A stretch of DNA of 64,000 nucleotides from Alistipes sp. (lineage in GTDB: Bacteria; Bacteroidota; Bacteroidia; Bacteroidales; Rikenellaceae), in the NCBI GenBank assembly GCA_017630455.1, contig JAGBVG010000006.1, forward strand, positions 1-64,000. The letters run 5' to 3'. A program made the translations under genes and the position numbers. Positions 26,357 through 35,423 of this stretch are shown in pieces. Position 1 is the first letter of the stretch, and each line of letters begins with the position of its first letter. The notes beneath the pieces were generated by a model. That model worked only from the letters and a program-made list of their open reading frames with translations, was not told the DNA's origin and did no database searches.

Positions 26357-27217
26357 TTATCCGAGGTAGGATTTAAGAGGAATAGAACGCGACGACTGAC
26401 GGAGCTTGCGAATAGCCTTCTCCTTAATCTGACGTACACGCTCGCGGGTGAGGTCAAACTTCTCACCAATCTCCTCGAGGGTCATCTCCGAGGTGCCGAT
26501 ACCAAAGAAGTAGCGGATGATGTCGCTCTCGCGCTCTGTGAGAATCTCGAGGGCACGCTCCACCTCCTTTGCAAGCGACTCGTTGATAAGGCCACGGTCG
26601 GCATTTGGAGAGTCGGCGTTTACCAAGACATCGAGGAGGCTGTTATCCTCGCCATCGGCAAACGGAGCATCTACAGAGATGTGGCGACCCGCAACGCGCA
26701 GTGTATCAGTAACCTTCTCCTTTGGAATCTCAAGCTCTGTAGCAAGCTCCTCGGCTGATGGAGTACGCTCGTGCTCCTGCTCGAAACGTGCAAAGGCCTT
26801 GTTGATCTTGTTGAGTGAGCCTACCTGGTTTAGTGGCAGACGCACGATACGCGACTGCTCGGCGAGAGCCTGAAGGATAGACTGACGAATCCACCATACG
26901 GCGTATGAGATAAACTTAAAACCACGAGTCTCGTCGAACTTCTCGGCAGCCTTGATAAGGCCGAGGTTACCCTCGTTGATAAGGTCTGGAAGGCTGAGTC
27001 CCTGATTCTGGTACTGCTTCGCCACAGATACCACGAAGCGGAGGTTAGCCTTTGTAAGGCGCTCCAACGCCTCCTGGTCACCCTTGCGGATTCGTTGCGC
27101 GAGTTCTACCTCCTCCTCAACAGATATGAGCTCCTCCTTACCAATCTCCTGAAGATACTTATCCAACGACGCACTTTCGCGGTTGGTGATCGACTTAGTA
27201 ATTTTTAATTGACGCAT
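26357..27217 (-). CDS. rpoD: Primary sigma factor RpoD/SigA (short Bacteroidota form)
   Basis: Housekeeping sigma subunit, which in this phylum recognises TTTG/TAnnTTTG promoters like those seen throughout the window. The 286-residue protein lacks region 1.1, as is usual for the group. It shows region 1.2 ([20 protein letters not shown]), region 2 ([20 protein letters not shown], then [18 protein letters not shown] and [20 protein letters not shown]), region 3, and region 4 with the helix-turn-helix [20 protein letters not shown]. It faces away from era. Copy C of the structured element lies at its 3' end. Confidence 0.97.
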   Translation of the reverse strand: MRQLKITKSITNRESASLDKYLQEIGKEELISVEEEVELAQRIRKGDQEALERLTKANLRFVVSVAKQYQNQGLSLPDLINEGNLGLIKAAEKFDETRGFKFISYAVWWIRQSILQALAEQSRIVRLPLNQVGSLNKINKAFARFEQEHERTPSAEELATELEIPKEKVTDTLRVAGRHISVDAPFADGEDNSLLDVLVNADSPNADRGLINESLAKEVERALEILTERESDIIRYFFGIGTSEMTLEEIGEKFDLTRERVRQIKEKAIRKLRQSSRSIPLKSYLG

Positions 27218-27350
27218 AAAAATCTATTTCTTCTTACAACTTCTATTCCTTATTTTTGCCTTATATACGTACTTTGGTTCATATTTGTTTCATCACACCC
27301 CACATTTTTTTATCATAGAGCACAAACTATGGAAATAATCTTATATTTTA

Positions 27351-27383
27351 TTGCTTTTATATCACCAAAAATTGCTAACTTTG
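27351..27383 (+). promoter_or_regulatory. Promoter of era
   Basis: TTGC (27351-27354) and TAACTTTG (27376-27383) are separated by 21 nt. The predicted leader begins with a small perfect palindrome, AGTAGTAATACTACT, at 27392-27406. Confidence 0.6.
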
Positions 27384-27435
27384 CGGAATATAGTAGTAAT
27401 ACTACTACTAAGCACTAATTAAAACATTACTAATT

Positions 27436-28320
27436 ATGGCACATCGCAGTGGCTTTGTAAATATCATCGGCAACCCCAACGTGGGAAAATCGACACTGAT
27501 GAACCAGCTCGTGGGCGAGCGTCTCTCGATTATCACATCCAAGGCACAGACCACACGTCACCGCATTATGGGTATCGTGAATGGCGACGACTTCCAGATC
27601 GTATACTCCGACACGCCGGGTATCCTGAAGCCTAACTACAAACTCCAGGAGAAGATGATGAAGTTTGTGCGTGGCGCAATCACCGATGCCGATGTGCTAC
27701 TCTATGTCACCGACACCGTGGAGGATAGCGACCGCTCGGCAGAGATCATCGAGAAGGTAAACCTCTCGGGAGTGCCTACGATTGTGGTTATCAACAAGGT
27801 GGACCTCACAACACCTGAGAAGCTCACAGCTCTCGTCGAGAAGTGGCAGGCACTGCTGCCTAACGCCATCATAGCCCCATGCTCGGCAAAGGAGAAGTTC
27901 AACATCGAGGGTGTGTTCAACCTCATCTTGGAGCGTCTGCCCGAGGGTGAGGCCTTCTACCCCAAGGATACGCTTACGGATAAGACCCTGCGCTTCTTCG
28001 CCTCGGAAATCATCCGCGAGAAGATACTCCTCAACTACGACAAGGAGATCCCATACTCGTGTGAGATTGCCATCGAGAGCTACAAGGAGGAGCCTACCAT
28101 AGACCGCATCTCGGCAACCATTTTCGTGGCACGCTCATCACAGAAGGGCATCGTCATAGGCCACAAGGGCGAGAAGCTGAAGCGTGTGGGACAGCAGGCA
28201 CGCATCGACCTTGAGGAGTTCCTCGGCAAGAAGGTATTTCTCGAGCTCTATGTTAAGGTGCAGGAGGATTGGCGTAACAACGACGGCCAGCTCCGCAGAT
28301 TCGGCTACGAACTCGAATAG
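27436..28320 (+). CDS. era: GTPase Era
   Basis: GTP-binding protein needed for 16S rRNA maturation and 30S assembly. The 294 residues carry G1 GNPNVGKST (12-20), G3 DTPG, G4 NKVD and G5 CSAKEKFN, followed by the C-terminal KH domain with GHKGEKLKRVGQQARIDLE and LYVKVQEDWRNND. Length matches the family. The TPR gene follows after 36 nt with no terminator in between, so they may share a transcript. Confidence 0.97.
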   Translation: MAHRSGFVNIIGNPNVGKSTLMNQLVGERLSIITSKAQTTRHRIMGIVNGDDFQIVYSDTPGILKPNYKLQEKMMKFVRGAITDADVLLYVTDTVEDSDRSAEIIEKVNLSGVPTIVVINKVDLTTPEKLTALVEKWQALLPNAIIAPCSAKEKFNIEGVFNLILERLPEGEAFYPKDTLTDKTLRFFASEIIREKILLNYDKEIPYSCEIAIESYKEEPTIDRISATIFVARSSQKGIVIGHKGEKLKRVGQQARIDLEEFLGKKVFLELYVKVQEDWRNNDGQLRRFGYELE

Positions 28321-28356
28321 AATAATAAAACTCGGCGAGGGTCGTTTGTAGGTAGT

Positions 28357-30369
28357 ATGAGAAGAATAGTTGCCATCATAGCACTGCTTATCGTGGTTGT
28401 CGCGCTCCCACAGAGGGGTACGGCACAATACAACCGTAGCTATATCTACTGGGTGGGACAGCAGTGTATGATCAACAACGACTACCGCGAGGCTATAGAT
28501 GTCCTAAATGTCCTGCTGCGTCACGACGAGAAGGACTTTGACGCCTACTTTCTGCGTGGCATCGCCAAGTATAATATGGACGACCTCCTTGGTGCGGATG
28601 CCGATTTCTCGACAGCCGTAACCCTCAACCCTGTGTTTACGGGGGCGTTCTACTATCGCGCCATAACACGCACACGCCTGGGCAACTACGACGACGCTCT
28701 CAACGACTTCCAGCAAGCTATAGAGCTGCGTCCCGACCTCCCCGACCCCTACTACAGCCGTGGCGTAACACGACTTCTAAATCAGCAGTTTGGCCTCGCG
28801 ATAGAGGATTTCGACAAGTATATCCGCTATGAGAAGCGACACGTGGCTGCCTACATAAATCGCGGCACAAGTTACCTCTATTTGAAGGATACGGCAAAGG
28901 CCTACGAGAACTTCAACCTCGCCATACGCACCAACCGCGAAGACCCCGACGCATACAACCGTCGTGGCTCGCTCTTTATGGATGAGCGTCGCTACGAGGA
29001 GGCACGCGGCGACTTCGATATGGCCGTAGAGTGCGACAGCGCATACCTCCCTGGCTACTTCAACCGCGCGCTTGTGAACAACTACCTCCACCGTCCTATG
29101 GCGTCGCTGGCCGATTTCGACAAGGTGATAGCCCTCGACTCCACAAACTCGCTCGGATACTTCAACCGCGCCATAGTCCGCTCCGAAATTGGCGACTACA
29201 ACCACGCACTCGAGGATTTCAATCAGGTGGCGACATACTCGCCCGACAACGTACTTGTATACTACAACCGTGCGATGCTCCACACACGCCTCGGTAACTT
29301 CGACGCTGCGATAGAAGACTACAGCAAGGCCATAGAGCTATACCCCGACTTTGCAAATGCCTACTTGGGTCGCAGTGTGCTTCGCCGTTCGCAGCGCGAT
29401 GTGAAGGGTGCGGAGAGCGACGAGCGTACCGCACAGCGTAAGATTGCGGAGTATCGCAAGCGTCTGAAAGACTCCACATACTCGATATATGCCGACACGG
29501 CGCAACGCTTCGACAAGCTCCTGAGCTTCGAGAGCCGCCTCCTCGAGAGAAACTTCGAGCGTATAGCATCCTCGGTAAATCAGGCGGGTGACGACGGCCT
29601 GACGCTGATACCTATGTTCCGCTTCACGCTTATGAGCGAGGATAGCGTTGCAGTGGATAGCCGCAGCAAGCGTTTCGCGACACAGCGCGTCAAGGACTTT
29701 ATAACCAAGATCGACAACCCTCTACTGCAGCTCGATTGTCGCACCTCGAACATCGAGCCAGACTCACTCATAGCCATCGACAAGCTCCTCAAGGAGCGTA
29801 TGCACACCGCCGAAACCAAGGAGTGGACACTGCTCTTTGAGCGCGGTATAAGTCAGGCACTTATAAAGCAGTATACCAATGCTGTGAACACCCTCACGGA
29901 GGCTATACACCTCAACCCGTCAAACCCATTCCTATACATCAACCGCGCTACGACACGCGCCGAGATGATAGACTTTATATCCTCTATCGACAACAGCTAC
30001 CAGACCATAACCCTCGACTCCGACCCTGCGAAACGTCTGCACAACACAGGCTCGCGAACATACAGCTATGACGAGGCTATCGAGGATGTAAACAAGGCTA
30101 TAAAGCTATACCCCGACTTTGCCGAGGCGTACTACAACCGTGCCAACCTGATGGCCATCTCGGGCAAGCTCCCAGAGGCCTACGAGGACTATACGCGAGC
30201 TATAGAGTTAGAGCCAAATATGGGCGAGGCGTACTACAACCGTGGTCTGGTGCAGATATTTATGAAGGATACGCGCAAGGGGTGTATGGATCTGTCGAAG
30301 GCTGGCGAGTTGGGAATCATCTCGGCATACGACATCCTCAAGCAGTTCCGCATTGCGGAGCACAACTAA
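28357..30369 (+). CDS. Exported tetratricopeptide-repeat protein
   Basis: 670-residue protein with an N-terminal signal peptide (IVAIIALLIVVVALPQRGTA) and about eleven TPR units. Nine run nearly without break from about residue 30 to 345 (for example AFYYRAITRTRLGNYDDALN and YFNRAIVRSEIGDYNHALED). A helical middle region has no clear repeats, and further TPRs lie from about 490 to 650 (AYYNRANLMAISGKLPEAYE). TPR arrays bind protein partners; a periplasmic or outer-membrane scaffold is likely, but the partner is unknown. No lipobox cysteine is present. It sits between era and an MFS carrier. Confidence 0.85.
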   Translation: MRRIVAIIALLIVVVALPQRGTAQYNRSYIYWVGQQCMINNDYREAIDVLNVLLRHDEKDFDAYFLRGIAKYNMDDLLGADADFSTAVTLNPVFTGAFYYRAITRTRLGNYDDALNDFQQAIELRPDLPDPYYSRGVTRLLNQQFGLAIEDFDKYIRYEKRHVAAYINRGTSYLYLKDTAKAYENFNLAIRTNREDPDAYNRRGSLFMDERRYEEARGDFDMAVECDSAYLPGYFNRALVNNYLHRPMASLADFDKVIALDSTNSLGYFNRAIVRSEIGDYNHALEDFNQVATYSPDNVLVYYNRAMLHTRLGNFDAAIEDYSKAIELYPDFANAYLGRSVLRRSQRDVKGAESDERTAQRKIAEYRKRLKDSTYSIYADTAQRFDKLLSFESRLLERNFERIASSVNQAGDDGLTLIPMFRFTLMSEDSVAVDSRSKRFATQRVKDFITKIDNPLLQLDCRTSNIEPDSLIAIDKLLKERMHTAETKEWTLLFERGISQALIKQYTNAVNTLTEAIHLNPSNPFLYINRATTRAEMIDFISSIDNSYQTITLDSDPAKRLHNTGSRTYSYDEAIEDVNKAIKLYPDFAEAYYNRANLMAISGKLPEAYEDYTRAIELEPNMGEAYYNRGLVQIFMKDTRKGCMDLSKAGELGIISAYDILKQFRIAEHN

Positions 30370-30412
30370 CCGACTAATCAAACTATTTAATAACCAATAA
30401 ATTTAAGTAATT

Positions 30413-31771
30413 ATGACTCAAACAATTCATCGCAAACTTAACGACTCGGCGTTTGCTCGCTGGACAGCGTTGATCCTCATCTCGTTGATGATGTTCTTCG
30501 CATATATGTTCGTCGATATGCTCTCGCCACTCAAGGAGCTCCTTGACACAACACTCAACTGGAACAGCACCACATTCGGTACCTACGCTGCTTCGGAGTA
30601 CTTCCTCAACGTATTCTGCTTCTTCCTCATCTTCGCAGGTGTGATTCTCGATAAGATGGGTATTCGCTTTACAGGTCTTCTCTCAGCATCGTTGATGGTT
30701 ATCGGTGCGTGCATCAAGTTCTACGCTATGAGCGAGTGGTTCGTAGGCACAGGCCTCGAGGCTTGGTTGAACTCTTGGTGGGTAGAGCTCCCAGGCTCTG
30801 CTAAGTTGGCTTGCTTCGGCTTTATGATCTTTGGTTGCGGCTGCGAGATGGCAGGTACTACAGTATCGAAGTCTATCGCTAAGTGGTTCAAGGGCAAGGA
30901 GATGGCTATGGCTATGGGCTTGGAGATGTCTATCGCACGTTTGGGCGTATTCGCAGCTATGTGGCTCTCACCTATGGTATCTAACGCCTTCAACACATCG
31001 GTATCTGCACCTGTGGCATTCGGCGCTGTGTTGTTGATGATTGGTCTTATCTTCTACTTTGTATTCGTGCTTATGGATCGTAAGCTCGATGCTCAGCTTG
31101 AGGCTTGCGGCGAGTTGGAGAAGGAGGCTTCAGAGGAGGAGTTCAAGTTCAGCGACCTCGGCAAGATCTTCACAAGCAAAATGTTCTGGTTGGTGGCACT
31201 TCTCTGCGTGTTGTACTACTCTGCTATCTTCCCATTCCAGCGCTACGCTCCAGACTTCTTGGATAAGACTCTCGCAATTACTAACGGTGCACAGCTCTTC
31301 AGCTGCTTCCCTATCCTTGCTATGTGTCTCACACCATTCCTCGGTGCGTTCATCGACCGTAAGGGTAAGGCTGCGTCGATGCTTATGATTGGCTCACTCA
31401 TTATGATTGCTTGCCACTTGAGCTTCGCATTCTTGTTGCCTATGTTCCCATCTAAGGTTTTGGCAGTGACTATCATCGCCATCCTCGGTGTATCATTCTC
31501 ATTGGTACCTGCTGCGTTGTGGCCTTCAGTACCAAAGATTATCGACGAGCGTATCCTTGGCTCGGCATACTGCGTAATCTTCTGGATTCAGAACTGGGGC
31601 TTGTTGCTCGTACCTGTGGTAATCGGTAAGGTTTTGGATGCTACAGGCGGCTACACAATGCCTATGGTCATCTTCTCATCATTCGGCGTTGTTGCACTCT
31701 TCATCGGTATGTTGCTCAAGCGCGAGGATAAGAAGAAGGGTTACGGTATGGAGTTACCAAACATCAAGTAA
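30413..31771 (+). CDS. Major facilitator superfamily transporter
   Basis: 452-residue inner-membrane carrier with about twelve hydrophobic helices, beginning ALILISLMMFFAYMFVDMLS. The MFS loop pattern appears as GVILDKMGIRFTGLLSASLM between helices 2 and 3. A central cytoplasmic loop of about 40 residues (LDAQLEACGELEKEASEEEF) splits the two halves. The pattern recalls the MFSD1-like group. Substrate unknown. It has its own strong terminator, and codon bias suggests good expression. Confidence 0.85.
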   Translation: MTQTIHRKLNDSAFARWTALILISLMMFFAYMFVDMLSPLKELLDTTLNWNSTTFGTYAASEYFLNVFCFFLIFAGVILDKMGIRFTGLLSASLMVIGACIKFYAMSEWFVGTGLEAWLNSWWVELPGSAKLACFGFMIFGCGCEMAGTTVSKSIAKWFKGKEMAMAMGLEMSIARLGVFAAMWLSPMVSNAFNTSVSAPVAFGAVLLMIGLIFYFVFVLMDRKLDAQLEACGELEKEASEEEFKFSDLGKIFTSKMFWLVALLCVLYYSAIFPFQRYAPDFLDKTLAITNGAQLFSCFPILAMCLTPFLGAFIDRKGKAASMLMIGSLIMIACHLSFAFLLPMFPSKVLAVTIIAILGVSFSLVPAALWPSVPKIIDERILGSAYCVIFWIQNWGLLLVPVVIGKVLDATGGYTMPMVIFSSFGVVALFIGMLLKREDKKKGYGMELPNIK

Positions 31772-31797
31772 CGATACCTTTTATTAATATAGCGGAT

Positions 31798-31830
31798 AAA
31801 GTGCTTCGGTCTCCCGAGGCACTTTTTTTT
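31798..31830 (+). terminator. Intrinsic terminator of the MFS gene
   Basis: Stem AAAGTGCTTCGG/CCGAGGCACTTT (one G-T pair) around TCTC, followed by a run of T. Confidence 0.93.
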
Positions 31831-31890
31831 ACGTTGACGGGCGCACAAGATACCTACAGTATTAGCCTCGTCACAAAAACCACCCTCTCG

Positions 31891-32190
31891 AGTGATGAAA
31901 TCTTAATACTTTTTACTATATTTGGCGTCATAATGACGCATTCACTGCAAGAGCGTCATCACAAATCTCAACGTCTCAAGTGATGAAATCTTAATACTTT
32001 TTACTATATTTGGCGTCATAATGACGCATTTTCACTGCAAGAGCGTCATCACAAATCTCAACGTCTCAAGTGATGAAATCTTAATACTTTTTACTATATT
32101 TGGCGTCATAATGACGCATTCACTGCAAGAGCGTCATCACAAATCTCAACGTCTCAAGTGATGGAATCTTAATACTTTTTACTATATTTG
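31891..32190 (+). repeat. Tandem array of promoter-bearing 88-90 bp units
   Basis: Four copies of a 34-nt block (AGTGATGAAATCTTAATACT, then TTTTACTATATTTG) start at 31891, 31979, 32069 and 32157. Three copies of a second block follow them. Every unit ends in the -7 box TATATTTG (31917, 32005, 32095, 32183). Each second block begins with a near-perfect palindrome, GCGTCATAATGACGC (31925, 32013, 32103), repeats GCGTCATC, and forms TCATCAC/GTGATGA arms across the unit junction. The copies are almost identical; the middle one has two extra T and the last has one substitution. No good TTTG lies at -33. The last -7 box ends 4 nt before the glycosyltransferase ATG. Confidence 0.9.
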
Positions 32191-32194
32191 TAAT

Positions 32195-33088
32195 ATGATT
32201 CGTCTTTCGCTGATAATTGCCACGTATAACCGTGCAGAACAACTGATGGTGACACTACGCTCCGTTGCTGCGCAGAGTGCCCCAGCATCGCTGTGGGAGT
32301 GTATCGTCGTGGACAACAACTCCTCAGACAACACTCGCAACCGCATTGCGGCGTTTCAGGGTGAGCACCCACATCTCAACATCCGCTACTGTTTCGAGGG
32401 TGAGCAGGGACTATCCGCAGCACGTAACGCCGGCATACGCCGTGCCGAGGGAGATATCATTGCCTTCATAGACGACGATGAGCGCATAGTGCCCGATTTC
32501 ATAACAGCATACATAGAACTCTTTGACACTCAGTCGGATGCTATGTCCGCAGGAGGTAAGATTATCGCGGAGTATCCCACAGGGCGACCACGCTGGATAT
32601 CGCGCTACACGGAGCAGCCCATCGCCAACCCTATGGACTTTGGCGAGGTTGTTGCACCATTCCCCAAGGGTCGCATCCCCGGGGGCGGAAATATGGCAAT
32701 GCGTAGGGAGGTTTTTGAGCGCATAGGGCTCTTCGACACCACGTTAGGACGCACGGGAAAGCGACTCCTCGGTGGCGAGGAGAGCGACCTCTTTGAGCGT
32801 ATGGCCAGCGCGGGTATGTCGTGCTACTACGTTCCTCGCGCTGTGATGTATCACATCATCCCTGCCGAGAAGCTCACCGCGGAGTACTTCGACCGTCTGG
32901 CGTATAACATAGGACTCAGCCAGCGTCGCCGCGCGGAGTTGCACAACCGCATCGGTGCGCTCTACATCGGCGAGATCGTGAAGTGGTGCGCAACTATTGC
33001 ACTGTGTCTGGTGCACCGCCCTGCGCAGTCACGCTACCTTGTGAAGTTGCGCCGAGGGATAACGAGAGGAATAGTTAGGAATGAGTAG
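32195..33088 (+). CDS. Family 2 glycosyltransferase
   Basis: 297-residue GT-A fold enzyme predicted to transfer a sugar from a nucleotide donor to an envelope glycan. The start MIRLSLIIATYNRAEQLMVT is the standard GT2 beginning. The nucleotide-binding region GLSAARNAGIRRAEGDIIAF leads to the metal-binding IDDDERI. Further on come GRIPGGGNMAMRREVFERIG and LLGGEESDLFERM, where the late acidic residues are typical of the catalytic base. No membrane anchor is seen. The gene stands alone rather than in a polysaccharide cluster. Its ATG lies only 4 nt after a -7 box, so the mRNA from the nearest promoter would be leaderless. Confidence 0.9.
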   Translation: MIRLSLIIATYNRAEQLMVTLRSVAAQSAPASLWECIVVDNNSSDNTRNRIAAFQGEHPHLNIRYCFEGEQGLSAARNAGIRRAEGDIIAFIDDDERIVPDFITAYIELFDTQSDAMSAGGKIIAEYPTGRPRWISRYTEQPIANPMDFGEVVAPFPKGRIPGGGNMAMRREVFERIGLFDTTLGRTGKRLLGGEESDLFERMASAGMSCYYVPRAVMYHIIPAEKLTAEYFDRLAYNIGLSQRRRAELHNRIGALYIGEIVKWCATIALCLVHRPAQSRYLVKLRRGITRGIVRNE

Positions 33089-33108
33089 TATTTTCTCTGC
33101 ACAAACTA

Positions 33109-33138
33109 TTGCAATATCACTATTTTTTCGTATATTTG
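33109..33138 (+). promoter_or_regulatory. Promoter of the first BACON lipoprotein gene
   Basis: TTGC (33109-33112) and TATATTTG (33131-33138) are separated by 18 nt, 29 nt before the ATG. Confidence 0.6.
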
Positions 33139-33167
33139 TCTTAGGAAACTAAAAAAATCTATAAACT

Positions 33168-35261
33168 ATGAAAAAGCTATTTTACTTATTGCTAGCGTTG
33201 CCTATGATGTTGGCGGCGTGTACAGAAAAACCTGAGCCTGCACCTGCTCCTACTCCAGATGAGAAGAGCTATGAGCTCAGCATCACATCAGCCCTCGAGA
33301 TGAATTTTGAGGCAGAGGGTGGCAATGGCGTTATCACCTACGAGCTTAAGGAGGTAACACGCGCATCTCAGCCACAGCCAAAGGTCGCAGCTACCTGCGA
33401 AGCAGAGTGGGTTTCTGACGTTACTGTCGCTGAGAATATCACATTTGTTGTTGCAGCTAACGAGGGTGCAGCACGTGACACTAAGGTTGTTGTTACTTAT
33501 GGCGAGCAGTCATTCGAGGTTGCTGTTAAGCAGGTAGCAAAGGGCGAGCAGCCAGAGCCAGAGCCAGAGTACGTTATGGAGGCAGAGTTTGCTGCTGCTA
33601 TGCGTATTCCAAGCGAAGAGGCAGATATTGCAGACAACGCTTTCGCAATCATCTTCGTGGATGACGCTGAGAATAAAGAGCTTGGCATCGTAGTTACTGG
33701 TGCTGAGGAGGATACAGTATTGAAGGCTGGTGAGTACACCATCGACTTTGCTGAGATGAGCGTTTACGAGCCAGAGGCTGAGTATGAGTTCGTATCTGGT
33801 GATGTTACCGTAGGTCTCGAGGGCGATATCTACTCTTTCGACATCGTATTGGCTGACGCTGAGGAGGCTCTCTACCACTTCACTTACGAGGGTGTTGTGC
33901 TCGATATGGAGCCTGCTGAGAAGCCTGAGCCACAGGATTTCAACCCTGTGAAGGTTGAGGCATATCGCGCTGATAGTTGGGATCTCGGTAACTTCGAGTT
34001 GGACCTCTACATCAACGATGAGTTGTACCACGCATTGGATATGCAGGATATGATCAACCCTAACGATGGTCACCTCACTGCTGGCGTATACTCTATGGCT
34101 GAGGGCTCTATCACCGAGTGGTCAAACTTTGTGTGGGACCTCGAGACTGGCGAGGGTGCTTATGTTGTAGATGCAGAGATAGCACTCTCACACAACGATG
34201 ATGGCACATCTACAATCGTAGGTTTCATTGAGTCTGAGTATGGTGACCACCTCGATATCGACTGGACTGGTGTTGTTGCTGGCTTCGTATTTGGTGGCGC
34301 TACTCCAGAGCCTCCAACCCCAGGTGAGGGCTTCGACTTCACCGCTCCTTACTTCGCTTGCGAGTATTATTCAGCAGGCTCTATGGGTACTCCTGCGAAT
34401 AACTACTACATCATCCTCTCTGATGATGAGGCTTGCAACACTCAGAACCCAGCGAACGATGCTACATACGTTATGTTGGACCTCTACTCTGCTTTGGAGC
34501 AGGCCTCTTTGCCTATCGGCACATATACTTTCGACGCTAACGACTCTGGTGAGGATGGCACATTAGGCTGCTACTACTCATCCGTTATGGTTATGGTTGA
34601 TGGCGTACCATCTCCTTGGTTTGGCATCGCTGGCGGTACCGTAACAGTTACCGAGGGTAAGATCTACGCAGAACTCGTTCGCGAGGATAACGGCGACACA
34701 GTAACCGTAACATACGAGGGTGACCTCACATTCGGTAATGGCGGTGGCTCAGAAGGTGGCATCGAGGGTGACGTAGAACTCAACGTTACTGGTGCTGGCA
34801 TCCACGCAGAGTATTATATGGACTACTATGACGTAGGCTCTGACAACTGGTGGATTACAGTATACGAGGATGACGCTAATATGAGCGGCGTATACCTCCA
34901 GTTCGACATCCTTTCAAGCGTATACGCTGATGACTGGCGTGGTGAGTACATCTCTCTCAATGAGGCTTCTGCATACGACTACACATTCGTCCCTGGTGAG
35001 GTATCGGGTGGTTACTTGACTGGCTCTTGGTATGCTATCTTGGACAATGGTGACCTCACAGATACATCTGCAGCACTCGTAAGTGGCACTGTAGAGTTCG
35101 TCTTCAACGAGGATGGCTCAAAGAGTGTAGTTCTCGACTGTGTTGACAACGCTGGTAACAAGATTACTGGTACTGTGACAGGTACTCTTTCTGCTGAGAC
35201 CCTATCTGCAAGCGTTAAGAGAAACCATATCCCTGTAAAGCGTAGTATGGTGGTTCGCTAA
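33168..35261 (+). CDS. BACON lipoprotein with four repeated beta modules
   Basis: 697-residue acidic lipoprotein. The lipobox LAAC (Cys19) is followed by a TEKPEPAPAPTPDEK spacer. A BACON domain at about 36-128 has ITSALEMNFEAEGGNGVITY, CEAEWVSDVTV and VTYGEQSFEVAVKQ. Four related modules of 105-140 residues follow (about 135-250, 258-375, 385-530, 540-685). Each runs from a LxxxS/D strand through a GTYTFD-like turn (AGEYTID, AGVYSMA, IGTYTFD) to a closing YEGDL-like strand. I do not recognise this module as a named domain. The tail is basic (KRNHIPVKRSMVVR). BACON domains are usually linked to carbohydrate or mucin contact in gut Bacteroidota; that is known of the family, not shown here. Confidence 0.8.
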   Translation: MKKLFYLLLALPMMLAACTEKPEPAPAPTPDEKSYELSITSALEMNFEAEGGNGVITYELKEVTRASQPQPKVAATCEAEWVSDVTVAENITFVVAANEGAARDTKVVVTYGEQSFEVAVKQVAKGEQPEPEPEYVMEAEFAAAMRIPSEEADIADNAFAIIFVDDAENKELGIVVTGAEEDTVLKAGEYTIDFAEMSVYEPEAEYEFVSGDVTVGLEGDIYSFDIVLADAEEALYHFTYEGVVLDMEPAEKPEPQDFNPVKVEAYRADSWDLGNFELDLYINDELYHALDMQDMINPNDGHLTAGVYSMAEGSITEWSNFVWDLETGEGAYVVDAEIALSHNDDGTSTIVGFIESEYGDHLDIDWTGVVAGFVFGGATPEPPTPGEGFDFTAPYFACEYYSAGSMGTPANNYYIILSDDEACNTQNPANDATYVMLDLYSALEQASLPIGTYTFDANDSGEDGTLGCYYSSVMVMVDGVPSPWFGIAGGTVTVTEGKIYAELVREDNGDTVTVTYEGDLTFGNGGGSEGGIEGDVELNVTGAGIHAEYYMDYYDVGSDNWWITVYEDDANMSGVYLQFDILSSVYADDWRGEYISLNEASAYDYTFVPGEVSGGYLTGSWYAILDNGDLTDTSAALVSGTVEFVFNEDGSKSVVLDCVDNAGNKITGTVTGTLSAETLSASVKRNHIPVKRSMVVR

Positions 35262-35281
35262 CCAACAGCTTTAATTATTGC

Positions 35282-35311
35282 AAAGCGACTTCCTCGGGGG
35301 TCGCTTTTTTA
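35282..35311 (+). terminator. Intrinsic terminator of the first BACON gene
   Basis: Stem AAAGCGAC/GTCGCTTT around TTCCTCGGGG, followed by TTTT, 20 nt past the stop. Confidence 0.88.
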
Positions 35312-35345
35312 ATTAGTAATTACTAATTACTCATTCCTCATTAAT

Positions 35346-35376
35346 TTTGGCATTCCAAATTATTGTTGTATATTTG
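35346..35376 (+). promoter_or_regulatory. Promoter of the second BACON gene
   Basis: TTTG (35346-35349) and TATATTTG (35369-35376) with a 19-nt spacer, 47 nt before the ATG. A near-perfect consensus. Confidence 0.8.
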
Positions 35377-35423
35377 CACGAATATTTGTCTATAACAACA
35401 CTAAAATTTATAAATTTTAAACT

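Noticed and set aside
31891..32190. CRISPR array
   Set aside because: The DNA between repeats is itself repeated almost exactly, units are 88-90 bp, and no cas genes are present. A tandem promoter duplication explains it better.
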